64,000 nucleotides of DNA from positions 868,001-932,000 of the forward strand of contig CALYLX010000136.1 of NCBI GenBank assembly GCA_944990035.1, given 5' to 3'. Origin of the DNA: Clitopilus passeckerianus (Eukaryota > Basidiomycota > Agaricomycetes > Agaricales > Entolomataceae). The position numbers were made by a program, and so were the translations under genes. Positions 1 to 15,670 of the stretch are shown here, piece by piece. Numbering within the stretch: position 1 is the stretch's first letter; the number at the start of each line of letters is the position of its first letter. The notes under the pieces are model-generated. The model did no database searches. It saw only the letters and a list, made by a program, of their open reading frames with translations, and was not told the origin of the DNA.

Positions 1-1060
1 ACATATTGAGAGGGCGTAGGGATCAGCGCGCTGGGCTTGCGAATCTTGGACAGCTTGGAAACCTGAAAGAATTTCAGTCGTGTTGAAGAATTTCGATTGT
101 GGGTAACATACCACGAAGTAGGTGTTGACGTGCTCGACAACAATTTCGTTGGCTTTTACTTCCTCTTGTAGAGCAGCAGAGAAAGTAGCAAGGAATGCCT
201 TCGTGCCAGAGTATGTTGCCAACATGGGGGACGGAACAGCACCAGCAAAGGAGCCAATGTTCAAAATCAAGCCGCGTTTCTTGGAAATCATTCCCGGGAG
301 GACAGCATACGTGACACGCAACGTAGCGTTGACGTTGATTGAGACAATGTCTGCTAGCTCGTACTTGGGAGTCTCTTGGAAATAAACTGGCATGTTGTGT
401 GATTTACCGACATTGTTGACTAGGGCGGAAAGTTATTATAGGATGGACATGCAAAGCCACAGGACATACCAAGAACACCGATATCCTTGCTTGCAAGTAC
501 AGAGGTGAGGGCTTCGTAGGCCTTCTCATCGTTCTTTGAAAAGTCGATAGAGTGAGTGGCAGCTGAAATGTTGGGGTATTTGATAGCTGTCCAGGAACAC
601 GTTTAATCGCCCCTAATTCTCATAACTTGTTTAGAACTCACTAATTTCTGACGCGGTAGAGTCCAAGAGGGACTTATTACGCGCAACGAGAAGTACGTTG
701 AACCCAGCCTTGGCCAGCTGGAATGCGAACTCCTTGCCGATACCATCTGACGCGCCAGTCACCACAGCCCATGCATTCTTCTTGGCTCCAAACTTGTTAA
801 GCTAGAAGCCAGTGACGCTCAGCTCTGAACGGACGGTTCAACAATACGGTCAACTTACGCTAGTGCCAGGCAAAATGAAAAGCTGAAGGAATACTATGAG
901 TGTCTGGTAAAGGCTCTTGAGCAAGCTCAGAGAGCCCAAAGCCACCAAGAACGCGGTGAAGTAGGGGCGTTCGTGTACTTTGAGAACAATAATCAGTATT
1001 TCCTTCCATAATTTCTTAGATTTACCTCGACTTACCGAAACTGAGCGCAATGTCCAACAT
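1..1060 (-). CDS. Very-long-chain 3-oxoacyl-CoA reductase, C-terminus beyond the window
   Basis: This is the second enzyme of the microsomal fatty-acid elongation cycle (yeast Ifa38, human HSD17B12 family), reducing 3-ketoacyl-CoA with NADPH in the ER membrane. The chosen ATG (complement of 1058-1060) starts a nine-codon first exon. A GTAAGT intron follows, then a hydrophobic anchor ([17 protein letters not shown]). The short-chain dehydrogenase core carries the cofactor motif TGASDGIG, a VNNVG motif, the Ser segment NIGSFAG and the catalytic pair in YSGTK. At least four introns are visible. The gene runs off the left edge, so the C-terminal retention signal is not seen. Identity as a KAR-type enzyme rather than another SDR rests on the N-terminal anchor and overall similarity. 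Confidence 0.88.
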
Positions 1061-1469
1061 TTCGAGGGACGCGTGCTCTTGAGCTGGCAAGCGAAAGAAA
1101 ACGTGGTGGCTGTACCCGGCTTTGATCGGTCCCTTCCGGCACTCGGCACCAATTCCTGTTCCATAACTCCTTTTGTACATTGACTTGCACGACGATCCTG
1201 AAATCTGTCAGACTTGTTGAACATCTATCAGGAATTTCATGCGCTGACTTTTGGTAGGGACACAGACGTGGCTACACGTGGACAGGATTATAAACCGGTC
1301 AATTTATTGCTCTATCATAAATTATGACTGTGACCATGAGAACCGGGTTGATAATTCATCCCTCGTTTTTTTCCCCGTTCGACAAAATAAAGTCGCAGGC
1401 CCACACTTTGCCATTCGATCCTCCGGACTATCCCCAGGATACCTTGAACTCATACCTCGAACCCCAGCC
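1061..1469. other. Divergent intergenic region
   Basis: About 410 bp separate the start codons of the reductase (minus strand) and the decarboxylase (plus strand). It probably holds both promoters. Short reading frames here on both strands have no recognisable protein features. I see no clear TATA box. Confidence 0.5.
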
Positions 1470-3516
1470 ATGGATATCGAACAGTCAGTTCCCCCGGACC
1501 CGTTCATAATCTTAACGCTCTTCAACGATGCGCGCACAGATTCAGGAAAGCAGGCCACCAAGCCATTGACCGGATATGTGACTACTACTACTCCCTTCAG
1601 AAAAGGCCAGTGGTTTCTGGAGTGGAACCTGGCTATTTAAGACAACACATTCCTGGTCAGTATTCGTAACTTGGCATTCCTGTTGGTCCAGTCTAACGCC
1701 ACACCAGCCGGTCCCCCAGAAGACGGTGAAGACTTCCAGGTTATTGCTGATGATTACCAGAAGCTCATCATTCCCGGTATGACTTCGTTGCAATTGAATA
1801 TATTCTCTTCCATTGAGAAATGGGTTGCAGGTCTGACTAACTGGCAACATCCGTCTTTCTTCGCCTACTATCCGACGGCCTGCACCTTCGAGGGAATGAT
1901 CGCAGACCTCTATGCGACAAGTGCATGCAATCCAGGATTCAATGTACGCCAACTTACTGTTATCACGTTTCTATGCCTATTAAATTGCGAATTAGTGGCT
2001 GGCCAGCCCCGCCTGCACGGAGTTAGAAGTGATCACTATGGACTGGGCAGCACAGCTCCTTGGCCTGAGCCCAGCGTTCATGAATTCTTCAACCGTTGGA
2101 GGTGGAGCTATTCAGGTGGATATCAGCTCTGCTCTGGAGAGATAAGGCTAACATTCTACTTAAAGACTACTGCTTCAGAGTCAGCTCTGATCGCTGTAGT
2201 CGCTGCTCGCTCTTTGTACCAGTCAAAGCATCCTGATGCCAAACTAGAAGACCTGGTCATATACACCACCACGCAAACGCACTCCCTTGGTCTGAAGGCT
2301 GGCTTGATTCTTGGACTTCAGGTTCGGGCCCTCGAAGTTAACGCAGAGGATCAGTTCTCTCTTCGCGGAGAGACGTTGAGAGCCGCCTTGGAAGAAGACC
2401 ACAAAGCTGGAAGGATGCCCTTCATTCTGGGTATGTCCAATCTCTTGACTATACGAAAACTCCCTGCCATGAACTATCTGTACTGCCGTAGTTGCAACCG
2501 TAGGAACGACTTCTTCTGGAGCTGTTGACAACCTTCCTGAGATCAAGGCGGTCGGTCAGTAATGATACACCTTCTGAACCTTGATTCAGTAACTCATGCG
2601 GCTTATCTCTGCCAGTTAAATACTTCCCTTCCTTGTGGGTTCACATCGATGCGGCGTGGGCAGGTGTTGCACTATCATGCCCTGAATTCCGAGAAATGTG
2701 TTATCTGGACGAGATAAACGAATTTGCTGATTCCTTCTGTACGAACTTCCACAAGGTGCGAAGAACGGATTTTGTCCCCGTTTGCTATATGGCTGAGATG
2801 GTTTCAGTGGGGTCTTGTCAACTTCGATGCCTCGACACTCTGGGTACGTGATAGAAAGCACCTGACAGATGCATTGGATGTCACACCGCCTTTCTTGAGA
2901 ACCAAGCAGGGGGACGAAGGTAGGTTTCATTTGGCCCCTTTCGTGTGGATATATCTAATTAGTTTCCGCGTCCAGGAACTGTCATTGACTATAGGAATTG
3001 GCATTTATCCCTCGGCAGACGTTTCCGCTCCCTCAAGCTTTGGTTTGTCCTCCGTAGCTTCGGAGTGAAAGGCTTCCAGGCGTATATTCGAAGAGTTCGT
3101 TTATTCTGTCACTTCCATGAACACACAGGCTGGCTGACATATTCGGACAGACGGTTGGTCTAGGTAACCAGTTCGCGAAACTTGTCAAATCATCCAAAAC
3201 TCTTTCCTTGGTGACACCTCCGTCTTTGGCTCTCAATGTCTTCCGCGTGGACCCCAGGCCGACGGATGGCGCTGCTCCATACTCCCTGGAATCTTTGAAC
3301 GCCCTTAACATGATGTTCCATGGAAGGATAACGACGAGACAAGACATCATGCTAACACAGACCATCCTGAACGGCGTCTTCTGTGTGCGCCTGGCGGTAG
3401 GAGCCGCGAGGACTGAGCCTCGGCATATAGACGCAGCATATGCACTCATAGAAGCGGAGGCAGCTGAAGCTATTGGAGTCTGGAAGGAGCGCTCTCTGGA
3501 CATACCTGCCAATTAG
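1470..3516 (+). CDS. Pyridoxal-phosphate aromatic-L-amino-acid decarboxylase
   Basis: This is a group II PLP decarboxylase (AADC/TDC family), which converts an aromatic amino acid to its amine in the cytosol. Exon 1 is 14 nt (ATG at 1470, donor GTCAGT at 1484). Joining it to the next exon gives MDIEQFRKAG, the standard start of the family. Visible landmarks are [22 protein letters not shown] joined across an intron to TTASES, the cofactor-stacking His in [17 protein letters not shown], and the PLP lysine in NFHKW, where an intron falls just after the Lys codon. The tail [13 protein letters not shown] matches animal and plant enzymes. Length is about the usual 490 residues and I see no break. 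Substrate (Trp, Tyr, Phe or Dopa) cannot be read from sequence. Neighbours are not secondary-metabolism genes. Confidence 0.88.
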
Positions 3517-3691
3517 CCACACGTATCACCCCCAGCAGGTAGATTATCATGATATAGTCAGCCTCTGTATTTTTAGAGTATCTTATTTGTGGTTTCAGGA
3601 TGAAGAATGCTAGAGAGCTATATATTCAAGTTAGAAATCTGGTGCGGCTTGAGGATACTACGTCTATAAAAGTGACCTAACAGCGGAGGTT

Positions 3692-7696
<4,005 letters not shown>

Positions 7697-7823
7697 CCGA
7701 CACGTTCAAGGTCAACTCAAGAATGCAATTCCCGTTCTACGACTACAATTCACATGTACTTCTACTGCAACTGTTTCTCTAAAGGAGTTATGCGGTAATA
7801 CGGCCCATCATACCGGCTATTCC

Positions 7824-8750
7824 TCAAGGAATTACCCGACCAGCTCGAATAGCCTTTGCAGCTTCGCTCTGTGCTTCATCCTTCAAATAACGGTTGTAAA
7901 TGACCTGCAGATGCTCTTTATCCTGTTGGTTTGTTAGTGAAAATCTGTTGCAAGAAGTAATGGGTCAGCTTACACTTGTGGTTGCAACGAGGCTGTCCCT
8001 CTTCTCGACAAGTTCTGCGTATTTCTCCCAAGCATCGCTCACATCTCCCCTCTTGAACCCACGATGTTCCCTGACAACATAGTCTCTTGCAACCCAAGGG
8101 GCAACAGCGACATCGACCAGACTGAACTGCTCTCCGAGGAAGTAAGGACCCTTGATCTTCTCAGCAAACTTCCTCAGGGAAGCGTACACTTCCTCACGGG
8201 CTTCGTCCTGCTTCTCCTTCGTCTGAGCTTGAGTCAGACGTTGGTTAGCAGGCAGGAACGTCTTGTTGAGATGGTCGATCCAGATACGCGCGTAGGCACG
8301 CTCAATGGGGTCAGATGGGAGGAGAGGTGTATGATCAGGGAAGGCGTCTTCGAGGAATTCGCAAAGAATGAGTGATTCGTAGAGGGCACGGCCTTTGTAT
8401 TCGATTGCTGGTACCAACCCTTTAGGATTGATAGCTATAGGGTAATTCAGTTAGTTTTGGTTCCGTACTTCATGAACATCTAAGCCAACTACCTAGGAAA
8501 TGGGCTTCCTTCTTGTAGGGATTCACTTCTTTGTATTGGTAGGGGATCTTCTTCTCCTCGAGGGCGATCCAGGCGCGCTGAACAAACGGACAGAACTAAG
8601 GCATGGTTAGAGTTGATCACTCCAGCCCATCAGGAAGGTTCATACCCATCCTGCCCAGAATACCAGCTCTTGAGAATCTTGGTGTTTAGCAACCGTCTGT
8701 GCAGCCGCAGCCGTGGCGACGGGGTGGATCTGAGCGTCAGGGATGGCCAT
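7824..8750 (-). CDS. Omega-like glutathione S-transferase
   Basis: This cytosolic enzyme has a thioredoxin-like N-terminal domain followed by a helical GST C-terminal domain. The motif WAGWVCPFVQRAW places a cysteine where omega-class and related GSTs carry the catalytic residue, suggesting thiol-transferase or reductase activity rather than classic conjugation. NPKGLVPAIEY gives the cis-Pro segment and ALYESLILCEFLED the Glu-Ser glutathione-binding pair. The protein starts MAIPDAQIHP and ends KAIRAGRVIP, about 260 residues, with at least three introns. It lies 127 bp upstream of the PEX1 start codon on the same strand. Natural substrate is unknown. Confidence 0.85.
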
Positions 8751-8900
8751 TGTTTCAAACTGAGGTGTTTTGCTTGATTCAGTCTCAACTATCAAGTGTT
8801 GTCCTTTATACCCTCCCCACATCGTTCGACTACGCGAGATGATATCACTAACACAACACTCGATTATCAAGCAGCGATTAGAGCTGATACAATTGATTGG

Positions 8901-11900
8901 TCACTGGGGAAGGACGAATACTGTCGCAATCTCTGAGTCATTTCTCACCCCTTTTGCTCCTTCCACATGCCCTTCTACTCTAGTTCTTGAATCAACAGTA
9001 AGCCTCACATCAACTATCTTCACCGCTTCGCCTCGCTGCTGCGGTGGACCCTCCGTTTGACCTTGACTTTCTCCTTGCGACTGGACACCTACACTCGCCC
9101 GACGATCCATGATTCGTATCCTTGGTACTTTGACTTGCCCACACTCGATTGGAACAAGCCTCCATACCACCTTTTGTTCTGAACCAGGGAGAAGAATTGG
9201 GATCCTCCCGCTCCGTAGTCCCACCGCGATGAACCCGTCAGATGGATCTAGTTCGAGCTGGATCGTGATGTTGGCGGATCTGATAGGATGGCAATTCCTG
9301 ATCGTCACCGTGAGAGGGATATGTCTGTGTAGGACCGCCTCGGGAGGGACGGAGAGTAGAGCTATGAGACCTTCGACAGGAGGTTGTAGAGGCGGTAACG
9401 TTACGCGAGTCCAAGCAATGGTTCCTAGTTCTCCGTTGGGTAGAGTTCTGAATATCAGAAACCAACATGGTCAACAAGTGATATGCATCTGTTCTGAACG
9501 CCTGACCTTCTCCATTTCACCTGATACACCCCCGCATTTCGACTAGATTCTTCCCCTGGATCCATGGGCAGGAGGCTGATGCGACATATGTGTGCTATTT
9601 CATCGCCAGCCATCAATTCTACACGAGGGCTTGTAAGTTAAAACGCAGTGTGAATCAGACAGAATGAACGCACCGAATGTGTCAGAATCCAATTCTACAT
9701 CAGACGAACTATCAACTACTCGAGCCTTTGCAGATTCCTGTCAGAACGAGAGTTGAATCGAATGGCTCGGAAATGCAGATAGGTACTGGACCTACCTGTC
9801 GTTCCAGTTCTACACTCTCTATCACTAATCCACTCGGCCCATTTGCAACGAACCTCGTAGTAACCAAAGCCTCCCCAGCCAGCCTATCGTTCCAAACGTC
9901 CCCATCGAGCGTATTCAAATCTACCAACCCAGGCCACTCCTTCATATTCTGCCTGTAAGAAACGGAATGAACGACCTCGATAGGGTCAATGCAAGGTACG
10001 GTAATTGTCTTCAGTGTCTCCGTGATGTCCTGGGTTTCTTCGTCTTTGGACTTGGTTGTTGACGAGGATTGAATTGAGATGTCGAGGACGCGATCTCCTG
10101 CGGCACCGGAATTGGTGAGGTAGAGTGTCTTGGTTGTGCTGGTATCGGGTTGAAGTCGCCCGAAGGAGATACCTTTGATGAAGTTGGAGGACTCTTCGCC
10201 TTCCAGCTGGATCGTATTCACTGAAGTCCCTCCGTTGAGAAATAACGTAAAACCGAAAATTGATTGACGGGGCATACCTGCACCATCAATTTCGACGGGC
10301 TGAAGCAACACATCAACGGTAACATCCAGCTCGCGCCTTTCGAAGTTTGTAATGGTAATTGCGATGGGATAGGTCTCGTTCAGATATGCGGGTTGCTGAT
10401 GGTCCAAAGACGCTGCTAATTCATGCTTTCTGTGTTTGACGCTGCGAATAGGGCTCAATACTGTGGCAGAATCACACAGAAAATTTGCTCACATTGCCTC
10501 TGTACTTGGTTCCTCACGTCGGAGGGGTAAGGACCGACACGGATCAGGGAGATCGTACCATCTGACAACGGGGGGTTGTCCGTAGCGGAAGCTACATGGA
10601 TTGCAGGGGATCTCGATCCTCCAAGGACCTTCTTCTAAGGCGAACACTAATTTAGACACCTACGACAGTTGAGCTACAGGAATCTTCGAGGCGAAGCGAT
10701 AACAACTTACAGAAAGTGTTCCAGGTGCGTCCAAGATCATAGTCCCATAGAACACAACAGTACTTCCAGGTTGCCAGCGAAGGTCTGTTGTGACATTTTC
10801 TTCCATGTATGTTGACGATATCGAACCGAGAGGAACTTTTCTGACAGGCCCAAATTCTTCTTCCGACGCCTCGTGCTGGATGACAAGGGGATCTTCATTA
10901 TGCGAGAAGAATACGGTAAGGGACGAAAAGGGTATGTTGGCGATGGATGGGCTTGCAGGTGCAGTGAGGGAGAGTTGAAACGGGACAGGTTCGTCAACGT
11001 GTATTCCGGTTTTCCAGAAGACAAGATTCGAGTCAACTAGCGGGCCATTAGCATGGTCACAATCAAAGTCAGAGAGAGCTTACAGATCGGGAATGCTTCA
11101 GGTAGCTCTACAGAGAGGGGTTCTTCAGATGACGGGGTGTTATTCTATCGCAGATTCGGGTCGTGGGTTTCAATGAGGCATAAAGTCGAGACAAAGCATA
11201 CCTTGAGAACCTCGTGAAGATCTGCCTCCGCTGAGACCACGCTTTCTCCGCGCAGTGAATCTATCCCCGAAAAAGCTCGCTCAGGCCAGACCCCTTAAAA
11301 GTAGAGTAGTTGCTCTCACCATGCCCTAACATCTCAATCAGCAGCTTTATACTGAGAGTAATATCACCCGACTTCATTGAACAGGTGTACCATGTCGATA
11401 GCAGGGGATTAAGGAGGGGCCCCCACTGTTCGCGGCGATATGTTTTCCCGATACGCTCAAAAAAGCTGAACGGGAATTATCAGTTGGCTAGCCTTTATCT
11501 TTAAAAGACCAATCGGCTTTACCGTAGTGCCATGTCGAACTTGCTTGTTGCATAATACGTTTGAGCAATGCGGTATGCAATCCATAGTGTAAAGCGACTT
11601 TGGGAATTGCTATCGGTGCCAGGCGTTGAGTATTTCTTGAACAATTCGTATGCCTTGGTATACAGCTGTCAATATCATCGGTTAGCCAAATTCCTAGAAT
11701 GTTAGTCATCTAATATTACCTCAAGTATAATCGCCAGATGTTCCACCTTCTTTTCATTCACGAAGCCTGGCGAGGTTACCATCGTATCCTGAAGATATCT
11801 CAACATCTAATCCTTTTGACTTCAGACCAAGCTTACCTCCATCTCCAAAGCAGCAGCAAACCTCTCTCTCCTTTTCTCGGTACACCTCGCAGCCATATAG

Positions 11901-13566
11901 TAATAGAATCCAGGATGCTGCAAAGCGTGACTAGGGTTTATACTCATGGCGCGCAGAGTATCCGCCTCAGCAGGTGGTATGGCACCCGCACCTGAACGTG
12001 GACTGACAGCCGAGGGTGGCATAGTAGGTTTATGTGACGGAATGGTCAAAGTGGATCGAAGGCCGAGTTCCAGCAACTCTGCGAATATGCGATGCCTGGT
12101 TGTGATCAGCAAGGCCCTTCCTTCAGAAGAGGGGGACGGACTGACTGTCTTGCAATCCAGCTCCAATATTCGTACGTCTCTTCACCTATACCCCAACCTC
12201 GAGAGAAATCGCTGAAGAGCCTAATATGTGAATTATGGTGCGATAATGCAAGGGCGTGTTCATTGTTGTAAAGATAGAGTTTTGATATCTAGCCACATGC
12301 CTTAGTCTGTGGTTCAAAATAGAAGTATGGTAAGGCCACCTTAATATTGATGCAATCTGCGAGCACCTTGGCTTCTGCCCAACGTTTTGTTCGAGGTGGT
12401 AGCAGCGCAGCAGACCCAAACATCAGCGCAAGGGTGTTATGTGCATCCTGATAGTGCCTATACCCATATTAGTTGTCCATTCACTCTAGCTTGAGCAATC
12501 CTCACTTGAGAGCTACTTCATCCTCTCCACGAAACTCCGCAAAGCATGCCATCTTGTATTCATACCTCACCGTCCAGCCCTCCGGACGCAGAGGCCGCGG
12601 AACATTATGAGGACCTGTTACGAGTGAAGGAGGTGCGTGTTGTGGATGCCTGTTTCGTTTTCGCCTCACACGCTTTGAATGTGCGGTGTAGTATTCAATG
12701 GCGGGGTCGTAGAGGGCCTGTTGGAGGCTAGACTGGGCTCAGAAGCAACATGATACAAGGATTATGTGACTGTACCTCTTTATGAATTCACCTAACTCCG
12801 AAGGGCTCACAGGGCTCAGCACGAACAATGCAGCTCTCGAATCCAGCCCGCTCTGCCTCCGTACGAATGACAGTCGGGTGTCCAGCGTAGGGTCATCTGT
12901 AATTCTATATGAGTCTAAATTTTATAGATGAACAGGCCTTACACCACCTAAAAGCTTCCGACTGGCCATGAGTACCACCGTCAATTTCATACCGCGGTCA
13001 TTGGTGCTCCTCTTCCGCGCAGCGATCTCAGCTGCCAACTCCATATCCTGCCTCCTCTCCTCTTGTTCCCTCTCACGTGCGAAGCTACCATCAGAAAGGT
13101 CCAGAGGGGAGTTCGAGTTGGGTGCTGGGTGCTCATAGATTCTCAGGAACAACACGAAGACGGACGGAATGAGCGTCGTATGCTTCCTTATCCAGATAGG
13201 TGCTATCAAGCCATCCGGATACAAGGGAGAGCTTGGAGTCAAAGGCGATAGAGGAGAGTGTGAATGGCTGTACTGGGGATCTTCTGGTGGAACGAGCTTC
13301 CGTGGTGGAAATTGGGCTTGCTTGTCGACGAGGATGATCTGAAAAGCCTTGTTCTTCTCGGGTTGCCAGATCGCCACCTTTCTATGGGCCTGTAAGGAAT
13401 CACGTAGCCGTTGAATGAGAATCGTGAATTCGTTGGGTTTGGGAGGATTTGTATCGGGCGTTGACACTTCAGATCCAGGACCAGCTGGGGGTGGTGGAAC
13501 GTCGAGCCCAGCGATGAACATCACTGGGGAAAGTTGTGCTAAGAGCTCTGTCGGATACGAGTTCAT
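8901..13566 (-). CDS. TRAPP complex subunit TRAPPC11 homologue
   Basis: TRAPPC11 belongs to the TRAPP tethering complexes that act between ER and Golgi. The protein starts MNSYPTELLAQLSPVMF. The N-terminal third contains FPPRKLVPPEDP and a conserved stretch around GLIAPIWIRKHTTLIP. The middle has the foie-gras-type segment (SHALQHPGFYYYMAARC), and the C-terminal third is a beta-rich gryzun-like region ending in IVDVRLTVDSRTRVEG. I chose TRAPPC11 over TRAPPC9 or TRAPPC10 because of the QHPGFYYYMAA motif. Roughly 1,200 residues in many exons. The stop is 150 bp from the GST start. Confidence falls in the middle, where I did not place every exon. Confidence 0.82.
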
Positions 13567-13903
13567 TTTCCTCTGTCGCTAGCCAAGAAATCGAGTACGA
13601 AGAGGTCAGGGACCGCAACGATGGCGGCGTCGACTCAGATGGCATCGACGCGCTGCTTGGAATTGGCCAAAGATGCTTATGTAAAAGGCTCAATTCTACA
13701 ACTGACGAGCCCAGCTCTCTGCGCAGTGAAGCGGGTCGAGGTCGAGCTCATATTTAGGCAGGGAATGCGGGTACACAATGGACTAGGTCATCGGAACGTT
13801 TGCGGGGCGAGTTGGTGGCTTAATTTGAGTAAATCCTTCGGCGGTCGTCTGAGGCGCAGTGGACGTCTAATTATTCAAAGTATTATACAGAAAGGGTCTT
13901 GTA
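13567..13903. other. Intergenic region upstream of TRAPPC11
   Basis: These 337 bp lie between the TRAPPC11 start codon and the HUB1 stop codon, both on the minus strand. An open frame runs across the plus strand (about 13621-13956) but overlaps the HUB1 3' end antisense and shows no domain, so I treat it as chance. The region probably holds the TRAPPC11 promoter and the HUB1 terminator. Confidence 0.5.
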
Positions 13904-14297
13904 TTAGTACATCTCCAAGCTCATTCCGTCGTGGATCTCGTAGTCCTCAAGTGTGATGTGGTCCTTGAATGTGGTATACCTGTGGTGAAGTCGAGACATC
14001 CTCAGAACATGTTCTTGCCAAGATCTCAAGCTTAACGTACCATTTCTTCAACTGAATCTTCTCAGGCTTGGTACCAGTCTGAGCAGCAATCAACTTTTTC
14101 AGGTCACCAACTGTGTCGTTTGGGCTGCACTTGACGCGGACTGGACAAAGAGACGATTTGGTGAGAAATTCGAATCAGGTTGGTAGAATGGTACAGACTG
14201 ACCTTTGCGGCCCAGGCGATCGTTGGCAATAATCTAAAGAGTTCAATACAAGAATACGTGGGGTTAAGAATAAAGAACTGACCTCGATTAGAGCCAT
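13904..14297 (-). CDS. HUB1: Ubiquitin-like modifier Hub1/UBL5
   Basis: Hub1 is a small ubiquitin-fold protein that binds Snu66 non-covalently and modulates pre-mRNA splicing, including use of weak 5' splice sites. Four exons splice to a protein of 73 residues: [15 protein letters not shown], then [18 protein letters not shown], then the diagnostic [19 protein letters not shown], and an end of HDGMSLEMY. The first exon is only 15 nt of coding sequence (ATG at 14297 to 14283). Family members usually end in two tyrosines, while this one ends in a single Tyr followed by TAA. Lack of a GlyGly end agrees with the family not being conjugated. Confidence 0.93.
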
Positions 14298-14612
14298 TGG
14301 TGGATGAGCAGATGAAAGTCCTGTTATAGATCCTGTCAGCGGTCCCGATTAGACGTCACTTTCCTAGTATGGCAACAGCAGTCGATCCAGCTCAACTTGC
14401 AAATACCATAGAAATTGTAAATACATCGCCATTCGTTGAATTATGTAATGAAAGGGTATGCTACAGGAGAAGGTATCGTATCGTACAGGTATAAAGGTCC
14501 AACGCGTCAGAACGTGAAATCATATTCCGTTTCATTCAGGTATCATGAAGCAATCGTCGTGAAGTCATCGTAAAATGAATAAGAAGAGGCCCATTTAGTC
14601 GACCAAGCCATC
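14298..14612. other. Intergenic region upstream of HUB1
   Basis: About 315 bp between the HUB1 start codon and the stop codon of the next minus-strand gene. It should contain the HUB1 promoter and the 3' UTR of the SUR7-like gene. No other feature is visible. Confidence 0.45.
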
Positions 14613-15473
14613 TCAAGAAACTTGACCCATTTCAGTCTCATTGTGTTTATGGTGGTGGTGGTGATGGTGGTGACCCTCATGCCTGAAATAAGACTAATCA
14701 GTATTTTGCAGGGGAAGGAAAGGGTGATGAGAACTTGCTTCCGGACGCCACAGCAGTAGCAAGCTCTTGCTGAAAGTATAACGACAGCAATCCACGTTAA
14801 AAGGAATGCAACGAAAACCATCCAAACGGCGGGCCCAAAGGAAGTATCGAACTCGAACCCCGACAGATCTGTTATATTGTTCCTGACAAGAATAACAAGA
14901 GCAAGGTCGACGCCAAACACAATTGTCGTCAAAATCCCTGTCACAGTGCTGACCAGCAGACAAAGGATGGAGATTCCGTGCGACGCGAGGAAGAGGGAGA
15001 AGATAAAGCCAATGAATGACAGCCCCGCCGCAATAGGATGCAGGACGAGGACAACTAGGAGTCCTTTACTGACGGCATCAACCACACCTGAGGAGACACC
15101 TTTGATCTCTGAAATGGCAGGAGGGATGTTGTAGCCAAGTTGTGGCCCAAAACAGAGTCCAGTGCTTTGGGCACCGAACAGACCCATTGATTGGTCCAAG
15201 GTGCTGCAGCAGGATTCAGCTTCAGCTAAGTAGAATGTTGGCATGACTAGAAGACAAATACCTTGTGGCGCAGACGCCCCATACCCCAAATCTGAGCTCT
15301 GTCGCTATACTGCTGAGAATGTTGTCTTCGAGCTTGGACTTGATAGAGATGATGTATATTGGTTTGATAATTGGCAGGGATATTGCCACTAGTAACAAAA
15401 GAATGAAAGCAGCAAAAAGACAGGTAAAAGCCAGACACGATACTTTACGGTGCTGGGCTAAAGGGCGTTGCAT
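14613..15473 (-). CDS. SUR7/PalI-like four-span membrane protein with an octa-histidine tail
   Basis: The protein has four predicted membrane spans: LAFTCLFAAFILLLLVAISL, then LLVVLVLHPIAAGLSFIGFI with GISILCLLVSTVTGILTTI close behind, then VWMVFVAFLLTWIAVVIL. The long first extracellular loop carries Cys residues, as in the SUR7/Rim9/PalI family of eisosome and ambient-pH sensor proteins. The first intron joins VCAT to STLDQSM. The last one (14683-14738) appears to use a GC donor (GCAAGT). Splicing it gives CCGVRK followed by HEG, eight His, KHNETEMGQVS and stop at 14613. Reading through instead gives an unrelated tail ending near 14543. The exact role, plasma-membrane domain or pH sensing, cannot be told. 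Confidence 0.72.
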
Positions 15474-15670
15474 GGTGGTTCAGTTTGAAGCCTGAACTGA
15501 ATGACGTTCAAGTGGTTCCCATTAGCACTGCTCTCTTCGGCTGAGATCAAAGCCAATGGTCAAAAGCTGATCTTATTTGGCTTTGTTGAATATCCAGGGT
15601 CAATCACCATCCTCTCACCATTTGCTCGACGACAGCCAAAGTCGACGCATTACGGGCTGCTTTATAGTAG

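Noticed and set aside
13621..13956. 111-codon plus-strand frame beside TRAPPC11
   Set aside because: It overlaps the HUB1 last exon antisense, has no domain, and its composition follows the opposite strand.
14656..14672. GGTGGTGGTGATGGT simple repeat as a microsatellite
   Set aside because: It encodes the octa-histidine tail of the SUR7-like protein when the GC-AG intron is removed, so it is treated as coding.
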